In this document: positions 1 to 11,610 of the stretch, piece by piece
Layout: each line of letters opens with the position of its first letter
How positions within the stretch are numbered: position 1 is the first letter of the stretch
From: Neurospora tetrasperma FGSC 2508
Lineage: Eukaryota > Ascomycota > Sordariomycetes > Sordariales > Sordariaceae
Direction: 5' to 3'
DNA: 64,000 bases
Assembly: GCF_000213175.1 (NCBI RefSeq)
Contig: NW_009799179.1
Coordinates: 1,375,713 to 1,439,712, forward strand
Program-made: the position numbers and the translations under genes
The notes under the pieces: model-generated
What the model was told of the DNA's origin: nothing
Databases searched by the model: none
Seen by the model: only the letters and a program-made list of their open reading frames with translations

Positions 1-370
1 GCGAACACCGTCATAACAGTCCTTAGATGTGGTGATTAGCAGCGTTAAATTTCATCACCTTGCTTCTTGCGCCTATCCCTCTCTACCTACAACACCGCTT
101 GCTTTTCGTCCGCACCCAAACATTTATCTCCGCTGAATCTGTCCGTCCATTGCCATGTTTCTTCGGAAATGCTCACATGGACGCAAGCAACAGAGGCAAT
201 AAAGCTGTTTGTTCTAGCAAAGAACCCCGTTGATATCATGCCTTAACCTGTACATAAACCCTGTCCATCCTTTTTATGCCCCAGGTCTGATGTCCATTTT
301 CTAAAAGGAAGTGATTCCGCTTTCTGGTGAAAAGATATTTATTTCATTCCCACCCCATTCCCTTTACTTA
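1..370. other. Region 3' of the histidine kinase gene
   Basis: This stretch lies downstream of the histidine kinase stop codon and probably holds its 3' untranslated region and terminator. I see no gene, tRNA or repeat in it. The sequence starts inside unknown flanking DNA, so a neighbouring gene end could lie to the left. Confidence 0.4.
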
Positions 371-3300
371 TTAGATGCTTTGCAATTCTTCGTTTTGTTC
401 TTCCTGCAGCTTGCCCAGATTTTCCTCCGTCAACGCCTCTCCTTCCCTCCGCTCTATCGAGGCCGGACTTGTCGTCATATCTGCCACGCTCGGTTGTGAT
501 GGGTAATGCGAACTGGCATCAAGAAGCTGTTCAACTTGACCAAGCCCTGTCTGCTCACCAGGGTCTCCTGTTGGTTTTGTCGCGTCTGGCACGCCGTGTC
601 CAGAACCTGACCCTGACGAAAAGTATCCCGCCGTCGGAGACTGCTCAACCTCAGCACCACCCCCTGGAGACATCCCCTCTGCAACTCGGCCAGGACCCAT
701 AGGCGTAGCAAGATTCGACCCTTCATGATCATCAACGTTGTCATACGCATTCAAGTCCAATTCAGACGGCTCTTCATTCAGCCCAACAGCAGGAATACCA
801 GCACTCTGACAATGCTCACCAGACTCTGTGCATTGCGATGTAATCGGCGAGAGTTCTTCCCTTTTGGTAGTGCACCACCTCAGCAACATCCTTTCGAGCG
901 TTGTCCTTTTGACAGGTTTGGACAGGTAATCATCCATGCCCGCCCTCTTGCATTTTTCCCTGTCGCCTTGGATTGCCGAGGCGGTCATGGCCACGATCGG
1001 CACATCTCTCACGTAGCTTCTGTACGGGGCGTGGTGCCGGAGGAGGTGGGTGCACAGGTACCCATCAATCAGAGGCATTTGTACGTCCATCAGAATGATG
1101 TCCGGTTTCCGTTTCTTGCCAGTGCTGGCTTTAGAAAGGTATTCGAGAGCTTCCTTGCCGTTCCAGGCGGCCGCGACTTGGAAGCCTAGTTTTCTGATCG
1201 TCCTGATGGCGATTTGTTGGTTGATCTCGTTGTCTTCGACTACCAGGATAAAGATCTTGCTGCGGTCCGGCATGGAGAGCTCCTCTTGCGAGGTGGTGGG
1301 GGAGAGGCTTGTCGAGGATTGTCTCCATGCCGACCTTTGCTCGCCGCTCAGCGCACCTGACTCCTGGTCAGCCGGAGCCGGGCAGTTACAAGACACGCTT
1401 GTCTCGCTCTGTAATCTGTCAGATAGCGGGCCGGTAATCGACTGTGCTTTTTGTGGCTTTTTGAATGGGATCCAGAACGTGGCTGTAGTTCCTTCGTCCT
1501 TTTTGGATGCGAGCGCCATGCGCCCTTTCATCAGTTCTAGCAAGTTCTTGGAAATGGTCAACCCTAGACCGGTACCCCCAAATTTCCGCGCTGTCGAGGG
1601 ATCTCCCTGACTGAAAGGCTGGAAGAGCCGTTTGAGCACTTCTTCTTCAATACCAATGCCCGTGTCCTGAATCACGAACTTGACCTCAATAGTATCGTCC
1701 GTTTCCTGTTCGACAGAGACATGTAGCTTAACGTGACCCTCATGTGTGAACTTGATGCTGTTCGTGGCCAGGTTCGTGATGATTTGCCGCACACGTCCAG
1801 GGTCTCCCATAACCACGAGATCAATCCCAATATCTGAACAAATCTCGTAGTTAAAGGCTAAGCTTTTCCGCTCAGCGGTGAAGCTAAGCATCTTGCCGAC
1901 CTCCTGAATAACAACGGCTAATGAAAACTGTACTTCTTCGATATCCAGTCGCCCAGACTCAATCTTTGAGAAGTCAAGAATGTCGTTGATTACAGTCAGA
2001 AGTGCGTTCGCGGAACGGAAAATATTCTCCGTTAGCTCTCGTTGCTCAGCATCAAGCTCAACATCAAGCAATAATTCCGCCATTCCGATCACACCGGTAA
2101 TGGGTGTCCGAATCTCATGAGACATCTAGAACGATTAGTTCGGAAGCAATGTGGGAAGTGAGCTGATAAACTCACATTGGCCAAAAACTGGCTCTTGAGC
2201 CGGCTTGCTTCCTTTGCGGCTGCTTCATTGGCTAGAAGTTGTCTCTTCTCCAGTGCTTGAGCCTCAATGTCCCTTTCGCGATCCTTTAATTCGGTTACGT
2301 CCATTATAAAGCCCATGACGCCTTCGATGAAATCCTCTGTTGAGTTTCCGGTAAGAGGATCTCTCCTGAGAATGGGCTGAAAACCGGTGCGGTACCATCT
2401 GCCTGCTGAGTCTGTCGTTAGACTCTTCAAAACACTCAAATGCTTAGATCTGTGATGGTACTTACCAAACTTGTGGTCCTGCAGTTCCACCGGTGACTTT
2501 CCGCCAAGTATGGACTCAAGAGGCTGCAGAAAAGCAGGCGTTTGGCCATCCGGTAATTGTTGGTTGATGTTGTTGAAAACTTCGTAAACATCCTTCCCGA
2601 TAAACCAAGAGGAGCTGCCACACTCCGGCGAGAGAGCATCCCATATTAACGATCCCTCCAGCAAGGTAACCTTTCGATTGGGGTCAACAGCGAACATGGT
2701 CATGCGTGAGTGAGCAATGACGCTACGTAGCTGTTGTCTTGTCCGCTTGGCTTCGAGCTTTGCTTCCATAGTTTCGTGCACATCAGTGCAGGTTCCTATG
2801 ACAGTGGTTAGACACGATGCGTTTTGAGACAACAGAATGCCACTTACCAAACCACTTTTCAATTTCCCCTGTTTGTTTGTTCTTCAGAGGCAGCGCACGG
2901 CCAAGGAACCATCTCCACTCGCCATCTTTGCTGCGGCACCGGTACTCTATCACATATGGCTCGCCGGTTCGAGTTGAATTTTGCCATCGCTTGTCAGCCT
3001 CGGCCAAGTCATCGGGATGGAACGCCGTTCTCCAGCCTCCGCCTAGCGAAGCTTCTACGCTCAGACCTGTGTAGCTGTACCACCTGCTATTGTAAAAGTC
3101 ATGTGCGCCGTCTGGTCCCGCAGTCCACACGAGCTGAGGCATGGTCTCGCATATCAATCTGAACCTTTCCTCGTCTGCTGCTTTGATCTGACTGATTTCA
3201 TGCTCGATTCGCGTGATGTCCCTGCATGTTATCACACCCGCCAGAAGTTCGCCTGTGATCTCATCTCGAATCACTGCTCCCTCAACGTCGAATATTAGCC

Positions 3301-4774
3301 GCTCGCCGTCTGGACCCAGCATGCCGACTCTGAAGCTTTCAAAGGGCGTTTCACTTTTGATCATAAGAGATATTGGGTATTCATCGGTCTCCAGCTGTCT
3401 GCTGAAATCATCTGTCCACATTCTCCACTGTGACAAGAGGTTGAAACCTTCGTGGGGAGCGCCTTGCACAGGGTCTGGATAGGAGAGGCGCCGGGCAGGT
3501 TTGTTGGGAAGGATCACACTCCCGTCCTTCCACATGGCGATGATTGGCGTTTGTGTCTTATCCAGAAGGGCATCTTTCATGACAGTGATCTTTTGGAGCA
3601 TGGAAGGAGCACTGGTGATGGAAGAGTGAGACGGAGGTCCAAGCGGAGGGAAAGGACTGGAAGACATGGCGACCGCAGAAGGACTTAGGGGAAAGGACGG
3701 AGAGCGAGAACGCGAATCACGACTTGATGTCAAAGAGGGAGGGTCGTTTATGCTATAAGGGTACTTTTTTTCAGCAGCATCCAAAACGTCACGCCTTCCA
3801 GCCAGCTTCTTGGCACCAACCGGGGGAACATACTTGGAATCGGTGTTGGTGAAAGTGAGGGTAAAAAAGGTTTGCTGCGGGCTCAACTGCCAGACCGAAA
3901 TGATCATCTTGGCCTGTGCGTGGAATGTAGAACTTTCTGACCGGGCGCGGGTATGATATGTTGACCGGGCGATATCTCTCTTGACTATGACCACATCCAC
4001 AACAGCGTTTGGTGATGGGCGGCAGGTTGTGTTGCCTGCATCCCCGTCACACACGCCATCTCCTGGTTGAGCCGATGTCGATCTAGACCGCGGTGAAGAA
4101 GTGGAAGCCGATGGAGGGAGCTCTGCTTGGCGTGGCGTAGCGTCTCCGTCGGGATCAGTTTGCAAAACAGACTTCAAGATTTCTTTTCCCCCGCTGTTTC
4201 CAACTCCCATCTCGAGGGCAATCTGGTCCAAAAAGTGCTCCCATGCAATCCAAACCGGCATGCCATCCTGGATAAGATCGATACCAACTTGAGACAGAGT
4301 CTGGCCACGGAGTTGGTCCATTGTCGAAGACAGATCATCCCCCTCTCCCGTCGCATCTGACGGCATTCCCAGTAGCCTTCCCATGGACTCATTAGCCAGT
4401 ACCACTGTTTTGAGGCTATCCAAGACCAGGATTGGAACGGGTAGAAATTGCATGGCCGAAAAGGCAAGCTGGCCCGGAGTTATGAAGGGCATTGTGAGGC
4501 GCAAAGGGCTCGACGACTGACTTCGGCGTACTTGAGGAGTCATGGAAGGCGGGCCTCGCCAGAGGCGCTCCGAGTTCCCCTGGGACAAGGTTGTCCTGTC
4601 ATCTATTAAACTTTCCGACGGAGGTTCGGGATGAGACACGGAGTTCCCCTCCGGTAGTGCTGATGGCATGTCGGGGTCCTGTGGGAGTTGCGTCTCTTGG
4701 CGGGCGGACCGGGGCTCGTCCTGCAAGACAGGGTTGTCATTGTCGTCTGGGGAGGATCGAAGACCGGGGCCCAT
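371..4774 (-). CDS. PAS-domain hybrid histidine kinase (two-component sensor)
   Basis: This is a fungal hybrid sensor kinase that would autophosphorylate on His and pass the phosphate to its own receiver Asp, then to a histidine phosphotransfer protein such as HPT-1/Ypd1. The proposed CDS is complement(join(371..2125,2176..2405,2466..2795,2848..4774)), about 1413 residues. The order is PAS-like regions near residues 100-135, 395-528, 533-650 (ending KWFGTCTDVHE across an intron) and 660-798; a HisKA H-box MSHEIRTPITG with His near 832; a HATPase domain with GTGLGL to about 1048; and a receiver domain at about 1120-1245 with DIILMDVQMP (Asp near 1176). The last 170 residues are low complexity. 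No transmembrane segment is obvious, so it is probably soluble. The intron at 2406-2465 is in frame with no stop and has a NAGNAG acceptor. The ATG at 4774 is the first in its frame, but that frame stays open upstream to at least about 4980, so a further 5' exon is possible. The kinase subgroup was not assigned. Confidence 0.9.
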
Positions 4775-7700
4775 GTCGTCGTCCCGTAATTGGGTCGTAC
4801 GAGATCCTGTTGGTCTGCGGAACTCGTAAATCGGCAGGGCTTGTTCGATCGCAGAAGCGTGTTGGATACTTGTCGACCTGGGAAGCTCGGAAAGGACGAA
4901 AGAAAGGCTAAAAGTTAAAGGACGGCAAGGACCTCTGATGCTATGACTGAAGAAGTCGAACCTTGAGCATGGCGTCCGTGGCTCGAATATCGGTCGGAAA
5001 GTGGCTGTTGAGGATGTGACCGAGGTGGTTGATCAACCGGGCGGGTGGTAACCACTGGGGCAAGGGAACTGGAATGCGGAGAGGAAGCGTCGGGCGTAGC
5101 CGATCCTTTGGCTGGATGTTTCAACGAGGGAGAAACGAAGCCGGCGAAGCCCAATGGTAACAATTTCCGTATGTAGTATCAATGCAGAAAGTGATCAATC
5201 CTTTTTTGTCGGTCCGAGATTAAAATAGGTACTATAGGCTTAGTTGGCCTTGTGTCGTTGGCTGTCTTGAGAATCGCGAGGCTTTTTTGGGGGGGTTGAA
5301 GCAAGCTGTTCCGTGGTTGTACGCCGCGGTAGTTGTCGGTCAAACTACAAGTAAATCCCAAGAGATGGTGGTGTATGCGCAGTGTTGAAGATAGTAGCGG
5401 ATGCTGGAGGTTGGAAATCAATGGGACGGGAGTCGACGAGGAAGTGGTGGGAAGAAAGAAACGATGGAAGAAGTCAATGAAGTGGAAGAATGAAGTGGAA
5501 CTATAAGGCCGAGACTTTTCGCTACTTCTCGGTCACCGGTTCAGAGTAAAGTAGCTAAGTACTAGTCAAGTTGAGATTGCCAGGCCCATGGGAGAAGTGG
5601 AAGTGGAAGTGGGACTGAAGCGGAAAGAACAAAACGGGAGCGGGCAAGCAGCTGGAGAATGAGCGGAGGTGCAGGAGCGAGCAGAGCAAACTAAAACCAG
5701 ACGCAGCCGCAGCGAAGAGGGAAAGCACTCTATGTACATGGATTGGCCCTACGACTAGGGCAAGGCAACCTAACCGAGCGAGGCCCTACCGGCAAGTACT
5801 AACCTGAGGTAGGTCTGGGCCAGGTCGCAGATCTCCCAAGTGACAGGAAGGAAGAACTGCGAACTGCAGCGGGCTCCACCACACGGAGAATGGAGGCAGG
5901 TGCGGTTGAGCTTGTAGAGGTAAGGCAGCTGCAAAAGTCGTGACTTTGCGGTGCGTGCAAGAGGTAAACGAGTCTTGCTGGGGCCGGCTGGGAGGATTGA
6001 GTGGGTGGAAAAGGGGACTTGTGACAGGTAACCGTCTTCATTTCCCAATCCGATCAAAGAAAGAACTTTCTAAGAAAGGATAAACCTCCTCAGGTCGTTA
6101 TGTTTCGAACGAGTCCCATCATTCCGTTAAGTATCGACAAGCATGGCAGGCCGTTATAATCGGATACCTTGTTCAACAACTTTCACGTACTTTGCCGTTG
6201 GCCCATGTCGGTGATTGTTGCAAGACTAGCCGTCTTGTCATTATGAATTCGGCGTGTCAAGACCAGGACAGCACTTTCAGTACACATGCGCATAACGATG
6301 AAGACTTGGAGAGGGTAAAGGCGTGACGGGGCGGCGGACAGACCACAGCAGCGCACTTCATTCGCCATGCTTTCGTGGTCGTCTCTACGCCTCACTAGGT
6401 CTGCGAGAGCACTTCAGGTTGCTTGCAGCTGAGTGGTTTGATGCGTCGACGCGTACAAGCGCGGAGAGATCGGACTGTAACCTCGACCATATCAATGTAG
6501 CGGTCGAGTGGCGACAAAAAAAAAAACACCAGTGAGGTCTTGTTGCGCTCGATTTGAAGCCATCACGAAGCCCATCACGGGGCCTAAAAAGCCTTCTTTT
6601 CTGGGATATGGAAGAGAGGAGAATACCGAGGGTTACTAAGTGGGAACAAGGCCGGGACACGTCCAACATATCGAGTGCGCCGTAAAAGCTTTGGTTTCGC
6701 TTGTCGTTGTCTGGAATTCCGGGGGAGGACCCTGTTGGAGTGAGGATCGCAAGCCCATAGCCCGGTCTAGACCTCAGGGTCCAAGGCGGTTCAAGGCGGC
6801 CCAATCGAGCCCAGACTTTGTCACCGGTTCGTGAGTTGTGGCCTTGTGGGTGTGCATCTCGATTCGTTTGGCGCTTCAGCCGTATCGTGAGAAGAATCGA
6901 CCAACAAGCGCTCCCGTCTTGTGTACCGCACACTTCCGTCCCTTCCGGCGTGTTTGTGTAACCACAGCTTGGGAAATGCCGTCTTAAGGGAGAGTTGTCG
7001 TTGTCTTGGGAGCCAGTACAATCCAATCCCTCGGACAGAACCAACATGGGATCTGGGCACAAGGTGCGACCCATTGTCTTAGTGTTCCACTCGTATCAAG
7101 TTTTTTTCTCGAGCTAGATAGGTATTAATGACCATATGCTTCTTTCAAAGATGAAAAAAGGAAGAAGAAGACGAAGAAGAAGAAGAAGAAGAAGGACTTC
7201 GCAAGGTTGGAGGGACGTGCGTGCCTGAACGATGCCTGTTTGGGTAGGTAGGCAGAACGCAGTCAACCTACCAGTTGGCGGGTAGCTGTCAAGGGCTGAC
7301 AGCAACCCCGCCTTTTAATCATCACATCTCTTCCTCAGCAGCTTGAACCTTCCGCTTCCCGTCATTTCTGCGTTCCTCTTGATGCACTAAGATGGGACAA
7401 TCTGGTGTTCTGGTTGAATTATCTTCAATTCCATCAGTCCCATTTACTATGTCGGAAGTACAGCAGGCATTGTGCACATCTCAGGTCTCAGAAATCAGAG
7501 ACAGGCACTGCGACTAGTAAAGTGACCATCCGACATGCCATGCATAGTAGTGTGACGGCCAAACATGAGAAATTGATTCACGGCAAACTGCAACCGCCCA
7601 CCACCTACTCGCAAAGAGATTGAGCGCAAACAAGTTGACATGGTTTCTTTGCCTCAACCCTTTGTCGCTGCGGCAAATGCCTTAGCAGATAAACAACAGG

Positions 7701-8934
7701 GGAAAATGAGATGTAGGCTCTAAAGAAGACCGCGACGGCCAGTGATCAGCATCAACACATCCGGTCCGTGTCCGAATGTGGATCTACCGGCTCCGATAGC
7801 TCCTCCCAACAAACCCTCCGGGCATGTGAATCAGGCCTCGGACCTGACTCGGCAGGTCTCCGATTCGGAGGCTCTCACACACCCCACTCCGTATCACTGC
7901 CCTGATGTCCCGTCTTCCACTTCCTGCTAGACGGGGCGGACGCAGCACCCCCACATGGTTCCCGACAAGCACCGCTCAACCTTCGAGTCTTCCCACTTCC
8001 ACGTCGCCCCGTTCACGTGGGGGGTCACGTCGTCAGGCACCCTTTCAACTCCCGAAGCTATCCCCGAATCAACCAGAGAAACGCGGGAACCCCCAGTCGT
8101 CGTATCAAGGTTGAGCCTCAAAGTAGAGGGATTTGTAAGACAGATGCCGAAAGTCACCTCCGCTTCGCCTAGATCCCACTGAGGACCCCACACATGGATT
8201 GGCCAAAGGGTTGCCAAGGCCCATGGGGGGGTGGTTGTGGTGCTTCGCGACAGCTACGGGAGGTATTGTACGCTCTGGTTGGTGGATAGCTGATTAATTC
8301 ATCCCCTTGGTCGTCGTCCAGTCATCGGCGCTGTTATTGTCAGTGTCGCCGTATCATTGACCCTTGCATATCAGATCTGGGGCCGAGACAGACTTGTAAC
8401 CACCACATGGAATATCCGGGGAACCAGGCCTGACAGCTTGGGGATTCAAAGGAGCGCGTCAGAAGAAAGATACGGACCAAACTGTTGGTGACAGCCTCAC
8501 TCGTCAATGTCACCACCATCCATCATGGTGAACATCAATCAAGACCAATCAAAACACCGCTATCGGACTTGCAAACTTTAGCCGGGATGTCCTGCCTCAG
8601 CCGGTAGCCTATAGTTCACCGGCTCATCACTGCTACACTACCCACTCCCCGGCTTTCGCTTGGTGCTGCGGGGATGTGGGCAACCAAGATCTTCATCAGT
8701 CCCACTCATTCCGTCCTCGGGATCCGCTACGACGTACTGTGTAAATGCCATGTTTGAAGAACTCTTCATTCCTACGCACACTGGCCGAGGTCTCGCTATG
8801 TACTCCTCGTTTTCCTTGATCAATATCTGTTTCTTACCTAGTCGTCTGCACTTGCTTAGTTGAACCTTTTCCCCAGCTCTAGATACCCCGGATTGTACTG
8901 GCAATCCCCTTGCTTTTCTTCAACAACCGACACC
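4775..8934. other. 4.2-kb intergenic region, divergent promoters of kinase and aldehyde dehydrogenase
   Basis: This interval separates two divergent genes, so both promoters must lie here. The frame in 4915-5163 (minus strand, Ser/Pro/His-rich) could be an upstream exon of the kinase, but no good donor-acceptor pair joins it. A GAA-rich tract sits at 7161-7194 and a GGAAGT-type purine repeat near 5585-5612. Open frames such as 6385-7074 (minus, 229 codons) have no recognisable domain and look like chance. No tRNA or transposon is visible. Confidence 0.5.
7161..7194. repeat. GAA-rich microsatellite
   Basis: A run of GAA/GAAGAC units on the plus strand lies in gene-free DNA. It is a simple sequence repeat with no evident function. 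Confidence 0.8.
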
Positions 8935-10423
8935 ATGGCCGAAACTTATACCGTGCCCTTCTTCATCAACGGCGAGGAAGTCCGCACGTCCAGGACTTTT
9001 GATGTCACGTCCCCAGCAACCCAAAAGGTTGTGCACAAGTGCAGCAGCGCTACGGATACCGAGGTTCAGGCTGCCGTGAAGGCCGCGGCACAAGCTTTCA
9101 AGACATGGAGGAAATCACACCCTAACCAGCGTCGTGACCTTTTCCACAAGGCGGCCGAGATCTTGGAGAAGAGAAAGGAGGAGTTGGGCCAGTACGTGAT
9201 GGACGAGACGGGTGCTCCACGCCAATGGGCCGACTTCAACATTCAGGTTGCCAAGGACTTGTTGATGGATGTGGCCGGGAGATGCAACACGTTGGAAGGG
9301 TCGTTCCCCGTAGTCAACGACCCCGAATCGGGGGCCCTCGTCTTGCAGGAGCCCTATGGCGTTATCCTCGCCGTCGCCCCTTGGTGAGTCCAGCTTTAGG
9401 CGGCGGCCAAGAGAGATGGTATTCCACTAACACCTTGCAAGGAACGCCCCCTACATTCTTGGTATCCGCTCCATCCTCTACCCCATTGCCGCCGGCAACA
9501 CCGCCATCTTCAAGGCCACCGAGCTCTGCCCACGCACCATGTGGGGCCTCTGCTCCGTCTTCCACGAAGCCGGCCTCCCCAAAGGCGTCCTCAACATGCT
9601 CGTCCACGAGCCCGCCAACGCCCCCGCCATCACCAGCTCGCTCATCTCCAACCCGCAGATCAAGAAGGTCAACTTCACCGGCAGCACTGCCGTCGGCCGC
9701 ATCATCGGCCGCCTGGCCGGCGAGAACCTCAAGCCCGTGCTGCTCGAGCTAGGCGGCAAGGCCTCGGCCATCGTCTGGGAGGACGCCGAGCTCGACAACG
9801 CCGCGACCCAGTGCGCTCTGGGCGCCTTCCTCAACTCGGGCCAGATCTGCATGTCCACCGAGCGTATCCTGGTGCACAAGTCCGTCCGCGCCGAATTCGA
9901 GAAGAAGCTCGTCCGCGCCGTCGAAAACATCTTTGGGCCCCCGACGCCCGCACCGGTCCTCATCAACTCCCTCGCGGTCGCCAAGAACAAGAAGCTCCTT
10001 GAGGATGCCTTGTCCAAGGGCGCCAAGCTGCTGTACGGCAACCCTGACGCCCAAGAAGAGACCACAACGCGCATGCGCCCGGTCATTGTAAGTGGAATTA
10101 CCACCGACATGGACATCTACAAGACCGAGAGCTTTGGGCCCACGGTGGCCGTGTATGAGATCGAGACCGAGGAGGAGGCGCTAAGGATCGCCAACGATAC
10201 CGAATACGGATTGACGAGCGCCGTGTTTACGGAGGACTTGAGAAGGGGATTGCGCATGGCCAAGGAGATCGAGACGGGCGCGGTGCACATTAATAGCATG
10301 ACGGTGCATGATGAGGCAACGCTGCCCCACGGTGGCGCGAAGGAGAGCGGATATGGGAGGTTTAATACCAACCGGGGGTTGGCGGAGTGGGTTAAGAGTA
10401 AGACTGTTACTTTCAAGTTTTGA
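8935..10423 (+). CDS. Aldehyde dehydrogenase, salicylaldehyde/vanillin dehydrogenase type
   Basis: This NAD(P)-dependent aldehyde dehydrogenase should oxidise an aldehyde, perhaps aromatic, to the acid. The CDS is join(8935..9383,9442..10423), 476 residues, a normal family length. The start ATG has a good context (caccATGGcc). The 58-bp intron has a GTGAGT donor, a CACTAAC branch site and a GCAAG acceptor, and splits the Trp codon of the PWN motif. Visible family residues are Asn151 after PW, the NAD-fold loop FTGSTAVGR near 228-236, the general base Glu252 in LELGG, and catalytic Cys286 in NSGQICMSTER. The pattern GQICMSTER is typical of the bacterial and fungal salicylaldehyde/benzaldehyde/vanillin dehydrogenase group, but the substrate is inferred only. 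No targeting peptide is apparent, so it is probably cytosolic. No pathway partner lies beside it. Confidence 0.93.
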
Positions 10424-11610
10424 GTTCGAGTTTGCGAAGTAGGGGCTGGGTAGATGAGGGGGGAAGAAAAGGGGGGAAAGTCTGGCGATGTGTACATTTT
10501 GGATGGGCAACGCGAGGTCATCGTCAAGAGGGGGAGAGAGAGGAAGGCAGCAGTGCAAGCAAGCGTGCGTTGATAGATGTGTGTTTGAGCGATCTACTAA
10601 GTAAGGCTATGATGGATAATGGGATCTCGTGGGAATCGCTTCGTACGCATTATCTTCGCCTCATTATGTGTCTAGCCATGGTGTTTTCGTTTTGTTCCTT
10701 TACATGTACAAAGGACCACCGCTACTGTAGTGATCATCGCTCTTCTCTCCTTTCCCCCTTTTTTGGCTCACGCCGAGCAAAGATCCGCAGTCTCCGTATG
10801 TTTTGATCATGGGGACGGGTTTACAGGGATTGCCAAGACCGCGAATTCACAAAGCAAGTAGGTCTTGCATTGCCATGAAAATCACTGAGAAGGAGCCTAT
10901 AGCCAGGGAAAAAAAGGAAAAAAAGAGGGAGAGAGGGAAAACAAAGAGAAAAACTGCCAGCTATGGAAAGTAGATAAGGATAAGAAAAATGTTCAAACTG
11001 ACAGGCGATAATAATGTAGTGAAGATCTTCTGCAAAAGTGTTTATGATATTACACTACAAAATATCGGAATTCGGCGTCCTCAGCCGTCAGCCGCCTTCC
11101 TATTTGGTGGCCGTCTGGTGGGGAAAACTTGTAGGGACAAGCCACTAACAAGCCGATGTTTTGGGGGATCATCTTCAGACCAAGAACAACAGGCAGGCAA
11201 GGCCGTTTGAAGGGATATCCGCGGCTTTGAGGATCCACGGTAGATTCCTGTTGTAGGTTGTATGTACACTATGTTGTCCTCTACACTATATAGAAAGCTA
11301 GGACCCCTTTTCCGAAAGTCAGCCTGTTTATCATTGACTCTGTACATGTTTCGAGTGTTTCAGGTTCCTACTAGGTACCTAGTCATCGAGCGTACGTGAA
11401 CAAACCTAACTCGTGGAGATAGTATCAGCGAGTCCTTGCACCAAAAGTAAAGTCGAATGCCCCATCTTACCCCGCGTTTCGTTTTGGAGCTTATCAGTTT
11501 CACTAACATCAATCAGCCTTTCTACTAAAGAATACTCAGAACTAAGTTTGAGAGACTTATTCCGATCAATTTCTTATTGACTATCACCAGAGGAAGAAAA
11601 AAGGTGAAAG
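10424..11610. other. Intergenic region between aldehyde dehydrogenase and nucleoside hydrolase
   Basis: This interval holds the 3' region of the dehydrogenase and the promoter and leader of the nucleoside hydrolase, both on the plus strand. It contains a purine-rich A/G tract at about 10910-10955 and a perfect 12-bp palindrome at 11371-11382. I see no gene. Confidence 0.5.
11371..11382. repeat. Perfect 12-bp palindrome CTAGGTACCTAG
   Basis: The 12 bases are identical to their reverse complement. Related CTACCTAGGTAG-type sequences occur at 20427-20438 and 31114-31133, always between genes. Function is unknown. Confidence 0.7.

Noticed and set aside
6385-7074. 229-codon open frame on the minus strand between kinase and dehydrogenase
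   Set aside because: It has an ATG but no domain, no compositional pattern of a protein, no supporting splice structure and it overlaps equally open frames on other strands; chance is enough at this base composition.
9478-10116. 212-codon frame antisense to the aldehyde dehydrogenase
   Set aside because: It is a shadow of the GC-biased third codon positions of the dehydrogenase.
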